Origin: Acanthochromis polyacanthus | Taxonomy: Eukaryota; Chordata; Actinopteri; Pomacentridae | Assembly: GCF_021347895.1 (NCBI RefSeq) | Contig: NC_067124.1 | Span: 23,240,521-23,304,520 of the forward strand | DNA length: 64,000 nucleotides | Reading direction: 5' to 3' | Part shown: positions 37,587-50,200 of the stretch, piece by piece | How the letters are laid out: each line of letters starts with the position of its first letter | Numbering within the stretch: position 1 is the first letter of the stretch | Program-made: the position numbers and the translations under genes | The notes under the pieces: generated by a model | The model's database searches: none | Told to the model about the DNA's origin: nothing | Seen by the model: only the letters and a program-made list of their open reading frames with translations

Positions 37587-40500
37587 ATGAGTCAGTCTGA
37601 GGAGAAAGATGTGGGAGTTCCACCTTCTATCACTTCTGTGGGTGGAGAACATGAAGGCAAGACGAAGCCTCACAGGTAAGATAAAGTTCCCCAGCTGTAC
37701 ATGACTGTTATCTGTGAGCTCATCTACGAAATCACTACACTCGCATTAGTTAGAGATCATTCAAAGACATTTTTGTCAAGAAAATTAGCAAAATTAACAG
37801 ATGTATGAGGATACTTAAAAAAGTTCTCGGCCTCACTAGAAAATGTCCCTGGAGAAAGACTGTCCTTTCATTATTTTTACATAGTCTCCTAATGCACTTA
37901 ATCCACTGATGTTCAAGCTTTGATATCCCTTCTTGGAAGAAGGTCACATCTTGAGCCCTCAGATACTCCTCAGCAGCACGTTTGACCTCATCAACACTCA
38001 GAAATGATTACCACACAAGTAGGATAGATAAATGTCAGATGTTGCCAGGCTGGATGAGTAAGGTGCATGGATTAACAGTTCAAAGCCACATTTGGCTGTT
38101 TCTGCCACCTGTACTGTGTGGATGATTGCATTGTTCTGCTTCCACAGCACAACATCTAGAAGCTTTGATGGCTTCAAATATTTCAGTTTCTGTGGACAGT
38201 GATGCAAGGCTTTATAGTATACAGTTATGCCTCTAAATGGAAGTTATCTCCCTTGTTGATGAACTTATTGAAGTACCCTTGTTCTGTTCAATTTGGAAGT
38301 CAGTTCTCTCCTATTGTGTTCTTATTTTTGTTACATTTTGACTGGAAATTATGTAAATGGTAAATGGTTGTATTTATATAGCGCTTTACATGATGCATCA
38401 CATTCACCCATTCACACACTGATGGCGGGCACTGCCATGCAAGGCGCTAACCACGACCCATCAGGAGCAATTAGGGGTTAGGTGTCTTGCTCAGGGACAC
38501 CTCGACATGAGCACAACGGGCCAGGGGGTCAAACCACAACCCTACGGTTGTGAGACGGCCACTCTACCCACTGAGCTATGCCGCCCCGTTATGTTTAGCC
38601 TTGTGCTACTGTTGAATTTGTTGTTTGCATTAATTGTTGTGACAGTGACTTTTTTGATGCTCTTTTGGCCAAGTCTCTCAAGAAACACAAATTTTGATCG
38701 AAAAAAACTCCTTAAATAATACAATTCACCAGAGCTCCTAAGGCGAAACAGTAGCATTAAGTCATCTTTGGCAGAAATGTACCTGAACATAAAAGTTTTG
38801 CAAAAAAAAAACCAAACAAACAAACAAAAAACCCTCTTCACTGAAGAGTGACCAGTCTGCGGCTTTCCCTCGTATTTTTAAGGGATGCAGTTACTCTTAT
38901 AACAACTATTATAACTTTGAAGGCAAATATTTATTCTAAAAGAAACTGTCACATGTGACAAGTTAAAGTGTCTGGCCTGTTTGTATCATCAGTTAACTTC
39001 CTTATGTCTCATAGATTTATCAGAGTTTTAGTAACTTTTAAAGTTCTCTCTTGCAATAAACTCTCTGTTAATACTACCACTACAAACATGGCTGAGCCTC
39101 AACTAAAGCCTCAACAATTTGTATGTATCAAATTACCAAATTTCCCCTTGTGAGACTAATAAAGGATATTCTATTCTATTCTATTCTGTTCTATTCTATT
39201 AATGTCAGGACCCATCAGCAGAAGTCAGACCCTCCTCTGCAAAGCTGTGTGTCCGTAATGAGTGACTCGTCTATGCTTCAACCTGTGGTTTTTAAACAAC
39301 AAAGTCCTCATTCAGAGGAAGTCGATATGCATACATTTTGTTTCTGTTTTCATTTCGTCTCCTGCTCTACATTTACCCCTCTTATTTCTCAAAAGTACGT
39401 AACAGAAACTCTAACACTAAGTATCTGCTATATATTATTTGTTACAGTACTGATCAGTAATTTACACCTTTCTCTTTTTCTCCCTTATTCCACAAAGACT
39501 CTGACCCTACTAATGTATTAAATGCTCATAAAATCTTGCTACTAGGAATAAACAACCAAACACTTGTTCTGTTAACCTCAGGACCTGGCAGCAGAAGTCA
39601 GGCTCTCCGCTGCCAAGCAGTGTGTCCATGAAGAGTGACTCATCTATGGCTCCACCTGTGGGTTTTAAACAGCAAAGTCCTCACTCAGAGTAAGTCAGTA
39701 TGCATGAACTTTGTTTCTGTTTTCATTTCTTCTCCTGTTCTAAGTTTATCTTTCTTATTCCTCAAAAGTACATAACAGAAACTCTAGCACTAAATATCTG
39801 CTATATTTTATTTGTTACAGTGCTGATCTGTAATTTCCACCTTCCTCTTATTCAACAAAGAATCCAACCCTACCATTGTATTAATCGCTCACAAAATCCT
39901 GCTATTTTACTAGAAAAAAAAACCAAACACTTTATCTGTTAATGTAAGGACCTGGCAGCAGAAGTCAGGCTCTCCACTGCCAAGCAGTTTGTCCATGAAG
40001 AGTGACTCTTCCATGTCTCCACCTGTGTCTTTTAACAACCCAGAGTAAGTCAGCAAACCTATTTACAGCACAAAATCCGTTTACACCACCCCTATAAATA
40101 TAATTTAAAATTATAGAAACAAGTTTTTAATGTGTTTTTTCTTTCTTCAGGCAATCCTCTTTTTCTGTCAGAACTGAGCATCAGATTTTAGGATACTCTT
40201 CTTCAAGTTTTGGATCTGCGGAAGGCGACCTGCCAATGGATTTACTTTTTGAATATGAACAGCCTGAAGTTTCAAAGTAAGCCAACAGAATATAGACATG
40301 AGGATTTTGTTAATGTACTGAAGATTAAAGATAGGTTAATTCATTAATCACTTAAAGATTTATTTTTTAGTGGAGGTGTCCAGATTCTAGATGTTCCATT
40401 ATTATTATCTGAGGTTAAGATTTGAAATTATCGTTACAAGGAAAAGATTTCTTTGCCTTCAAGTGTTTTTTTTCCATTGTGGCCCTTATCAAACCTTTTC

Positions 40501-43500
40501 AAATAGTGTGCTGCTTTTATTTCCTTTTCAAGCTTCTTCTAATTACTCTAATAATAATACAATTGCTAAATTTAATCCTTATTTAAGGATTAATTATCAG
40601 ACAAGCACAACCATGACATCAATAAAAAATAAGATATTCAAGACATCTCAGTGTGTTCCATGACATTTTGTCCTTTTGCAACAAATACATTGTGAACTAA
40701 AAAATAAAGTACAGTCACATCAGATTTTATAGGTCTTTTCTAGTTATTCAGTGCATTTAAAGACTAATATTTTTTGTTAAATATTTTTTTCTGTCGAGGC
40801 TGTATTATCTAGAAGGAGAAAAATTCCCCCGACGGATGCGTGCATCTGCATACCCTTCAATGGACGATGTATTTAAGGTGCGTGAAACCGAAAAACTTCT
40901 AATAATGACAAGTAACAGTTAAAAGTAAAGGAATGTCCACTATTCCTAAAACTGTGTAAGTGTCTGTGATAAGCAAAGAGAAAAAACACTATTATTTACG
41001 GGTGAACTGAAAGTAAATTTTTTAGCTTGATTTTAGGTTTAAAGTTAGATGTATAAAAGTTAAGAATTATATTCTTTTCTAGCGTCTTGAGCAGAAGATT
41101 GTTTCTTTTGTTCGGAACGAGCTGATGGGGTTCCAGAGAGTTCTAAGTCCAGGAGATCCAGAGAACTTAGAGAGACGAGATGAAGAGGAGGAGGAGGTTG
41201 ATGGTGAAGAGGAGGAAGAAAGGAGGAGCATCAGAGATGCATTTCTGAAGATCACACGCCATTTCCTGCAAAAAATGAACCAGAAGCAACTGGCTGACTA
41301 TCTGCAGAGCAGTAAGAGCCTTTAATAGATTCAGCAATAGTCAAAAAATGTAAACTGTAGATATACATACATGCATCAGAAAGGATTTCATGCAACATCT
41401 GCAAATTATTACCTGCATATGGAATGCTATTAAGTTGATAAAAAGAGTGGTGTAGTGAGTGGGGTTCATTCTGATTTACAGTTTGCAACAAAATAGGAAT
41501 GAATGTTTTGCACAGGAAGCACATGATGTCTGGAAGAAGCTGACTTGTGCATAGTAGAAATACAATAGTACAGTGTACAAATATGCTGCATCATTTGTGC
41601 AGTAACAGAAAATATGCTTTCACTGGGTGCAGATTCCCCAATGTCCAAAAATGTCCAGATCTTACTGAGCTTAATTGCTTTTTTGTATATAATTGGACCC
41701 TTTAATTCCCTTACTACTTGTAAGTGACAAAATTTCCATTGCAACATATATTATTATAGGACCATTATATTATTAACGCTACTTTTATTAAGTCGTATTA
41801 GAAATGATTTCATTAAATATTTCTGGGAGAGAGAGAACATCATTTTGTTTTCCTCAATATTACATGTCAGTTCTGGAACTACCGCATAACAGACAATTTC
41901 ATTTATCCCTCACAGACAATTTTTCACAAATTTATATGAAGAGTTCATTTGTAAAAACAGATATCTCCATAAATTTTCAGAAAGCTTATTTTTTAGTTGT
42001 TTACTTGAGATAATAAGAATAATAAAGATAATTTATTTTTTCTCTATTTTGTCATTTTCTACTGAGTCAAATCCACTCAACTTCAGTTTGATTGATATTC
42101 TCTCAAGTAAACAATAAAACAAAAAGTTTTCTGAAAATGTATAAAAATGGAGTTATCTGTTTTTGAAAATAAACTCTTCATATGGTTATTTATCCACTGT
42201 TCGATAAATACAAACCAGTTTGGAACTTCTGCTTCCCTGCTGACCACCATAGTTAAGAGTTAGACAACCTCCCTTACAGATATTGTTTTTGGAAATTTGT
42301 ACAGCCCAGTGTAACCCTCCAATATTTTCTTATGCATTCACTCAGAAACTCTTGGGGCCATGTGCCAGCGTCAACTGAAATCAAACCTGAAGAAGAAGTT
42401 TCAGTGTGTGTTTGAGGGAATCCCTAAAGCAGGACATCCAACCCTTCTGAATGAGATCTACACAGAGCTCTACATCACAGAGGGAGGAACTGTGGGGGTC
42501 AGCGATCAACACGAGATCAGACAGATTGAAACAGCGTCCAGGAAACCAGCTGCACCGGAAACAACAATCAGATGTGAAGACATCTTTAAACCCTCACCTG
42601 AAAGAGGTGAACCAATCAGAACAGTGATGACAAAGGGAGTGGCTGGCATCGGGAAAACCGTCTTAACGCAGAAGTTTGCTCTGGACTGGGCTGAAGGCAA
42701 AGGCAACCAGGACATCCAGTTTACATTTCCATTCACTTTCAGAGAGCTGAATCTGCTGAAGGAGAAACAGTTCAATTTAGTGAGCCTTGTTCATCACTTC
42801 TTTCCTGAAACCAAAGAAGCAGGAATCAGCAGATTTGAGGAATTCAAGGTGGTGTTCATCTTTGACGGTCTGGATGAGTGTCGTCTTCCTCTGGATTTCA
42901 ACAGCAACGAGATTCTGACTGATGTTACAGAGTCCACTTCAGTGGATGTGCTGCTGACAAACCTCATGAAGGGGAAGCTGCTTCCTTCTGCTCGCCTCTG
43001 GATAACCACAAGACCTGCAGCAGCCAATCAGATCCCTCCTGAGTGTGTTGACAGGGTGACAGAGGTCCGAGGGTTCAATGACGCACAGAAGGAAGAGTAC
43101 TTCAAGAAGAAATTCACAGAAGAAGAGAAGGCCCGCAGAATTATCTCCCACATCAAGAAACAAAACCTTTTCATCATGTGCCACATCCCAGTCTTCTGCT
43201 GGATCACTGCCACGGTTCTGGAGGAAACGATGAAAACCGGAGAGGGAGGAGAGCTGCCTAAGACTCTGACGGAGATGTACAGCCACAACCTGGTGGTTCA
43301 GGCCAAACTGAAGAATGTCAAATATGATGGAGCAGCTGAGACAGATCCACACTGGACTCCAGATACGATTAAGATGATTGAGTCTTTGGGAAAACTGGCT
43401 TTTGAGCAACTCCATAGAGGCAACCTGATCTTCTATGAATCCGACCTAAAAGAGTGTGGTATTGACATCAGAACGGCCTCGGTGTACTCAGGAGTGTTCA

Positions 43501-46500
43501 CGCAGATCTTCATAGAGGAGAGAGGACTGTACCAGGACAAGGTCTACTGTTTCGTTCATCTGAGCGTTCAGGAGTTTCTGGCTGCTTTTCATGTCCATCA
43601 GACATTCATCAACACTGGTGTCAATCTGATGACAGAGGAACAATCACCCTCCAGTTCTGCTTCACAGAGAGACAAAGCTGAACTCTTCTACCAGAGTGCT
43701 GTAGACAAGGCCCTACAGAGCCCAAATGGACACCTGGACCTGTTCCTTCGCTTCCTCCTGGGTCTTTCACTGCAAACCAATCAAAGTCTTCTAAAAGGTT
43801 TAATGACAGGAAGCAGCTCACTGAAGAATCAGGGAACAATCCAGTACATCAAGAAGAAGTTAAATGAGGACATGTCTCCTGAGAGGTGCATCAACCTATT
43901 TCACTGTCTGAGGGAGCTGAATGATAGTTCTCTAGTGGAGGAGATCCAGCAATTCCTGAGATCAGGAAGAATTCCCACAGATAAACTGTCTACTGCTCAA
44001 TGGTCAGCTTTGGTCTTCATCTTGTTATCTTCAGAAAAAGATCTGGATGAGTTTGACCTGAAGAAATATTCTGGTTCAGAGGAGGCTCTGCTGAGGCTGC
44101 TGCCTGTTGTCAAAGCCTCCACCAAAGCTGTGTAGGTTAAATCAAACTAAACAGGCCACAAAAATTTATAAATATCAAACTGGAAAAAAATCTTACAATT
44201 TCTGTTTGGTTGCTACTTCCTCTTTAGGCTGAGTTGTTGTAACCTGTCAGAGAGAAGCTGTGAAGCTCTGGCCTCAATTCTCCGTTCACCATCCTCCAGT
44301 CTGAATGACCTGGACCTGAGCAACAACGACCTGCAGGATGCTGGAGTAAAGCTGCTCTGCAAAGGGCTGCAGTGTCCACAATGTACGCTGGAAACTCTCA
44401 GGTGGGAAATCACAGATTAAAGATGACCCATTAAATCCTTCTTTATGCACAGGTTTATCAGAAAACAAATGTGTTCTACAAATTTTGTCATCAGCTGGTA
44501 CAATTATAATTAAAGAAATTTAAATTCTTGTGTTCCATGGAGGATTTATCAAAATAATGACTAATGCTAAGGTAAATTCAGCCAAATACTTCTATCTAGT
44601 TGGCTGTATGTGCAGATTGTAAAGATAAATATGCCCACTGTGCAGTGTTCATGTTGTCATTTTCTTAGCTGTCATTAATCAACCATCAAAATGAATTTCT
44701 GTGTGAAAGACAGAGGAAACAAATTTTTGATTTTGTAGGTTCAAGGACCTAAAATTTAACTCTCTGTGTTACATTACCTATGCTGTGGAGACATAATCTG
44801 TTTACACAATTACAGCTTCCCTCCAATGAATAATTAAATAATGAGGTGCCTATTAGCTATACAATGCATCTAACAGTCACTGTCTCCCCTTGGTTGCTTT
44901 TTAATACTGAGTCACAGTAATTCAGTTTTTATGACAAGAATTAACCTCCAACAAAGACTCCTTCATGTCAAAGTGAAAATTGATTTATACAAAATATCTG
45001 CTGATTGAAAATAATAATAAAACTTTAGCATGAAGGCTTGGTTTAAGGTTAGTCAGTGTTGGGGCTGGTAGCTATAGTTATGGTTGGGGTACATCTCCAG
45101 GGAATTAATGTAAATCAATCTAATGTCCTCTGAAATGATGAAAACACAACTGTTTATGTTTGTCTGCAGGCTCTCAGGGTGTCTGATCACAGAGGAAGGC
45201 TGCGGCTCTTTGGTTTCAACTCTGACATCCAACCCGTCCCGTCTGAGAGAGCTGGACCTCAGCTACAATCATCTAGGAGACTCAGCAGCAACGCTGTTTG
45301 CAACCTGTAGACTGGAAACCCTAAAGTATGGGCAAACAAGTCTGTTTGGCTTTGGTTGAGGGAATGTGGGGAAGTTAGTTGGAGCCAGTGGTTCAAATTG
45401 ACAAAGAGTTGATTTTATAAGATTAAGGCTGCCTTTGTTTTTCTTGTCAATAATTACACTAATAATATGTAGTATTAAACATGAGCTATTTGATTCTATT
45501 GGAAACACTGAAGTTGCAGAACATCAGCTTTATGGCAGATTAAACCATAAAGAATCATGTTTTTGTAGATTCAGTCTAATAAATACAAGTAATACACAGT
45601 TTGTTGATATATAATATCACTTGTGGCAATAGCTTTGTGGAAATGTAGTGCTAGTTTGACATGCTGGTAATGATGTCACCTGATTGTGTTCTCATGCTTG
45701 AACTTGTTTTTTCTCTAGGTTAGACCCTGGTGGAAAGCAGATGTTGAAATCTGGTCTCAGAAAATGTAAGTTTATTTTGCATTGAGTTCAGTGCTTCAAG
45801 TTATCTGTCTGCAATCATGGTTTTCTGACTGAAGTGGCATCTCTTTGTTGCTTCCTGATTCTTCATTTGTTTTGTTGTCTGGCACTATCTGTCCATCAGA
45901 GCTCACATCTACAATGTGACATTAACCTCAGAGATTACATGATTTCACAAAACCCGCTTCTCCTTTCCCATGAACATGGTATCTCTTTAATGCCTTGAAT
46001 GCATTTCTTCAAATTTGGCTCACAATTGTATGAAAAAATTCAGACTTTTCAAATATCTAGAATTAGCACTTTCGTCTTGCAACTAGAAGAACCCAGGTTC
46101 ACGTCCCGGCCTTCCTGGGATCTTTCTGCATGGAGTTTGCATGTTCTCCCTGTACATGCATTAGTTTTCTCTGGATACTCCGGCTTCCTCCCACAGTCTA
46201 AAAATATGCTGAGGTTAATTGGTAACTCTAAATTGTTCATAGGTGGGAATTTGAGTGTGATCGTCTGTCTGTATATGTAGCCCTGTGACAGACTGGTGAC
46301 CTGTCTAGGGTGTCCCATGCCTTTACCCCAAGTCAGCTGAGATAGACTCCAGCCCCCCTACAGCACTAAAGAGGATTAAGCGGTGTATAGATAATGGATG
46401 GATGAATGGAAATATTTAGAATACTTTAAAAATACTTTCTGTGACAATGAAGGTCCATAGGGTCTGTGTGATGTAAATTGTGTCATCTCCACAAACCCGA

Positions 46501-47363
46501 AAGAATATGCATTGGCCTTTCCATGGATGTCTGCGTGAAGTTCAAAATTTCTGTCTGTGTGTGACTATGTTACAAAGTCAATAATGCCCATGAATGACAG
46601 CTGAGACACAACCTACTGTGCATGTACAGAATAGACCAGACCACAAAATAGGATATTAGCAACAATTATCCGTACATGGTTTCTATGGCTATCTGTGTGA
46701 AAGCCCACAAGACAGCCTGAACCCAGTGAAATTATGAAGATACTGATTTGAAACACTTTAGAATTTGTAAAATGCCTTTAAATCATAGTAGATGGTGACC
46801 TTATTTTCTATTTGAAATTGCCAGATGCCTGTGAACTCACACTGGACACAAACACAGCTCACAGACAACTCGAACTGTCTGACAACAACAGAAAGGTGAC
46901 AGTGAGGACAGACGAGCAGCCGTATCCTGATTGTCCAGACAGGTTCGACTTCTGGTGCCAGGTTCTGTGTACAGATGGGTTGTCAACAGCTGGTCGCTTT
47001 TACTGGGAGGTTGAGCGGGAAGGAGTGGTTCATATAGCGGTGACTTACAAAGGAATCCAGAGGAAAGGAGCATATGATGATCCCTGTCTTGGGAGAAACG
47101 ATCAGTCCTGGAGTCTGAGGTGTTCTGATGACGATTACTCTCTATGGCACAACAACAAGAGAACATCTATCTATGTTCCTTCATCCAGACGAGTGGGAGT
47201 GTACCTGGACTGGCCTGCAGGCACTCTGTCCTTTTATAAAGTGTCCTCTGACAGACTCAGACACCTCCACACCGTCCGTACCACCTTCACTGAGCCTCTC
47301 TTTCCTGCTTTCAAGATTAAACCTGGGCAGTTGAATTCCTCTGTGTCTTTGTGTCAGATATAA
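37587..47363 (+). CDS. fish-type NLR protein with FISNA, NACHT, LRR and B30.2 domains (copy 1)
   Basis: A cytosolic pattern-recognition or regulatory protein of the large teleost NLR (NLRC3-like) family. Exons: 37587-37675, 39209-39316, 39582-39689, 39949-40044, 40151-40276, 40799-40877, 41083-41311, 42346-44131, 44228-44401, 45170-45325, 45719-45765, 46825-47363, in phase, about 1178 aa. Exons 2-4 are related short modules ([13 protein letters not shown] type). Exon 8 holds FISNA ([10 protein letters not shown]) and NACHT with Walker A GVAGIGKT (42636-42659), Walker [11 protein letters not shown] (42849-42878) and WITTRPAA. Only two LRR exons follow; the second is 156 rather than 174 bp. The last exon is a PRY-SPRY (B30.2) domain ending in TAA. 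The exon 2 donor is GGAAGT instead of GTAAGT, so exon 2 (108 bp, symmetrical) is probably skipped, giving about 1142 aa. No death-fold domain was found. Confidence 0.9.
37750..38230 (-). pseudogene. mariner transposase C-terminal remnant
   Basis: In NLR copy 1 intron 1. Minus-strand frames spell decayed mariner motifs: [22 protein letters not shown], then [13 protein letters not shown] (standing for the PDLAPSDYHLF box with the last catalytic Asp), then [13 protein letters not shown]. It is frameshifted and truncated. The same remnant is at the same place in copy 2, so the insertion came before the duplication. Confidence 0.85.
38354..38588 (-). mobile_element. tRNA-derived SINE (minus orientation)
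   Basis: On the minus strand the head is GGGGCGGCATAGCTCAGTGGGTAGAG, a tRNA-like A-box region, and the tail is ATATAAATACAACCATTTACC. It is flanked by ttatg duplications (38349-38353, 38589-38593). Copy 2 has the empty site near 58155. Confidence 0.85.
39130..39200 (+). repeat. LINE tail with (CTATT)n
   Basis: CCCCTTGTGAGACTAATAAAGG followed by CTATT repeats, the 3' end form of Rex/L2-type retrotransposons. It directly precedes NLR exon 2, and the repeat also supplies part of its polypyrimidine tract. The same arrangement is at about 58735-58793 in copy 2. Confidence 0.6.
46060..46412 (+). mobile_element. tRNA-derived SINE in last NLR intron
   Basis: The same family as the element at 33970-34346, sharing CTTTCTGCATGGAGTTTGCATGTTCTCC and TGTGACAGACTGGTGACCTG. 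It ends in a short degenerate ATGG tail. It lies between the short exon 11 and the B30.2 exon. Confidence 0.8.
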
Positions 47364-48729
47364 AAAGAGAGGTAGAAACTGCAGAAACTCCAGCAGAAAA
47401 TTTCCTTTTTCAGGACAGAATCTGTTAGCCAGTTTGGACCACTGAAATACATGCCGTTTGCTCCTGATCCATTCTATTCATTTAATACTCAGTGAAAGGC
47501 CACACACCGTCAAGCTTGAGCTCGTTCACTCCTGGAGGCTGCCCAGTACGACCCCAGTCTGACCTACTGCCCACTGACCAGTACCAGCTGAACAGCTGAG
47601 ATCAAGGATCTTTCTCATAATCGCCAAAATAATGGCATTCATCAGAGACAGAAACTGTAAAATGAGAAAGAAGCATCAGATTTTTAGCTTTCAGATGGTC
47701 TTTGAATATGTTGTGTGGGACTTATGGTTCCATCAGGAACAATAATCATGTCTTAAAAGCTTAAAATTGTGACATTTCATCAGTGTCACTTTATTCTAGC
47801 TATTCTATTCAGAAATTTGCTGAAAATAAAATTCAGCTTTTTATGAACTCTTGCTTTTTGGGCCACACATTTGACCACTTGGTTAATCTGTTTTTCACTC
47901 TACTGGCATGAATTTGTTATTTCGGTCCAATAGGTGCAAAGATTTTAATGAAGGTGATGATATAAGTCTGTTTTAGATGTAATGTTACACATGTGATTTT
48001 ACATGTAAATGGCTGATTGTAGACACAGTTGTGATTTGTTAGGCAAAGCTTATCTTACCAACCATCAGGTGACAAAAAATAAAATAAAAACAAAAATCAG
48101 TGACTTGTCAGGTGAATTGCAGGTTGTGTTTTTACAGAGCAGAGAGGAAGGACAAAAGAGATTGAGAGGAAAATAAAACTTACTTGATCAATAAAATCAG
48201 TAAGTCACACAGTAAAGGATGCTGTTAGTAAGTTGTTGGACGATAAATTCAGCATGGTGAAATATCTCCGAGTTGATGTGGAATCACCGTTTTCTTTCAG
48301 TGCTGGTAATTCCTTTGGACACTTTAAAAATGTTGAACATATTGATTCCAGATTCTTCAATTTTTGTAAAACAGTTTAAATGAAAAAATGATTTTTGGGG
48401 TCTTTTTTGTGATTTATGACATTATAATAAAATTATACAACACAAATGACTATTTTGAGTTCTCTCTACTGCTAGTCACAGTTGTGCTGTTTCCACAGAG
48501 GTGCAGGATATTGCAGTTAAAAATTAACCCACAAGGAGTAAAAATGTGACATGAGCAAAAAACACCCAGAAACTGCCAGAGGGAGGAAGGATAAATTCAT
48601 ATTTACCAGCAAATTTGAGAATGTATTAATTTACTTTGACCTCCAACTTAGACTTAATTATATTTTTCTTAAACCATGTTTTTTTTTTTTTTTTAAAAAT
48701 CCATTTACTGCAGCCATTCTTTGGTTATA
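47364..48729. other. NLR copy 1 3' UTR and spacer
   Basis: The AATAAA at 47825-47830 is a candidate poly(A) signal about 460 bp past the stop. The rest is AT-rich, with a poly-T run near 48678 on the plus strand and no coding signal. Confidence 0.5.
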
Positions 48730-48987
48730 ATAGACAATTAAAAATACTCTTGATCGCTGTTGATATTTCTTTCTTTCCAAAGAAGATATTATGTGTGTTT
48801 TTCCACAACATTCAGCACACATTTTATCTTTCCTCTTGCAAACACCATGCAATGCTTCCAGCCTACAGTTCAACAATTTCATTAAGTAAGCACTTTTATC
48901 CAAAGCGACGTACATCTGAGAGTAGATACAACCTAAGCAAAGATCCAGCCAGGAGAAATTAAGCAGGATAAGAGCCATAAAGCTAAC

Positions 48988-49014
48988 CGTTGTCGGCAGG
49001 ACTCGAACTTGCGC
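48988..49014 (-). pseudogene. tRNA-Ser(AGA), 3' part of a split gene
   Basis: On the minus strand this is the T arm with B-box-like GTTCGAGTCC and the 3' acceptor strand CGACAAC. It pairs with the 5' strand GTTGTTG found 3.3 kb away at 52307-52313. The break falls at the base of the variable arm. Confidence 0.8.
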
Positions 49015-49079
49015 GGCAGCCGACAATTCTTTAGCTCAACGGCCCTAAACCGTTTCCCATTCATTCTCTATGGTAGTGC

Positions 49080-49227
49080 TAAAACACTACTATATTTTCC
49101 GCCACGAGAATGCGTCTGTTCGCAGTGCCATTTGTGCGCATGCTCATGCTTCCCCTCGCTCAGTTTGAAACTGCCCGGCAACCGGAGAGACAGACTGCGT
49201 ACAGTTTTCCTTGGTCTGAGTTAAACG
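49080..49227 (+). promoter_or_regulatory. promoter-like region and 5' exon of the inserted gene
   Basis: Contains TGCGCATGCTCA (49135-49146), close to an NRF1 site. The sequence GCCCGGCAACCGG is reminiscent of an RFX X-box half. A strong splice donor AAACG/GTAAGT ends the exon at 49227. It is CpG-rich compared with its surroundings. Confidence 0.45.
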
Positions 49228-50119
49228 GTAAGTTTTATGACAAAACGAGTGATGACACAAACTATGAATGAATGAAGGTTTTTGGATATTTCTGCCCGCT
49301 TTATAGTGTGGCTTGTGTTTTTGTCGAAGCTAAATGAGTATGTTTAGTACGATGTTGAAGTAACTGTTAACTAACGTGACTGTTGGACACACATGAGCCG
49401 GTTTACGTTTATAACAATTCATTTATATCCTCGAGTTATGATGAAAGAACGTCATGTCCGTTCATCCTGTTAACACTGAACATCGTGTTGGCTTTATCCT
49501 CAATGTTATGATATAATAACATGATATAATGACAAATCCATCCGTCCGTTTTGCTCCAGCGCCTTGAATACGTTCAAGACAAAATGACTGTTCAATAAAA
49601 CGGTTGTGTTTTTTAAGCATGTTGTGTATTAAGACATATTACCAGTATGTGTGCTTTATATTACTCGAAAATGTGCAGATAACTGTAGGGACGTGGCTGT
49701 AGTGGAATTTTACTGAAACTGCTCAAACCGGTTTCTGTGACAGCCTCTTCTGAACCACTTCACACATCAGTGTCACATGATGGCCCCTATTGTTCAGAGT
49801 TTCAGCCACAGGGCTCCACTGATTGGTGACAGAACTGACAGCAAAAACATGCAGACAGGCAGGCACTTAAAGCAGTAGTGCATAGACTCTTCTATGTTCC
49901 TCTACACGTCAACATATGTTATAGAAAGCATCTTTGTCTGTAGCACGCATACAGGGCTGGAAGTCATTTCTTACAAATACTCAAATTACTGTAATTATGT
50001 AGATTTTTGGGATACTTGTGCTTTTATGAGTAGATTTCCAAGTCTGTACTCTTACTTGTACTTAAGTATTCATTATGGCATGTGGGGAAAAAAGACTTGT
50101 TTTGTATCTTATCAGTTAT

Positions 50120-50200
50120 TAATGATTAATTGATGTTAAATTTCTCCTTTGTGAGATTAATAAAGTCTATCTTATCTTATCTTATCTTATCTTAGTGTTT
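50120..50200 (+). repeat. LINE tail with (CTTAT)n
   Basis: CTCCTTTGTGAGATTAATAAAG followed by CTTAT repeats, a retrotransposon 3' end nested in the intron of the inserted gene. Confidence 0.6.

Larger units (their letters stand above)
33065..48729 (+). repeat. tandem segmental unit, copy 1 (tRNA-like plus NLR gene)
   Basis: Homology with copy 2 begins sharply at ATAATAGACAATTAAAAATA (33065 and 48730). It continues through the tRNA-like sequence, the upstream block, the NLR exons and the introns, broken only by element insertions. Copy 1 ends where copy 2 begins, so the units are directly head to tail. Insertions private to copy 1 are the SINEs at 33970 and 38354, the piggyBac-like MITE at 35569 and the LINE fragment at 36139. 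Confidence 0.9.

Noticed and set aside
42939..43415. Open frames antisense to NLR exon 8 (and the matching ones near 62.6 kb)
   Set aside because: They are shadows of the NLR coding frame and have no splice or domain support.
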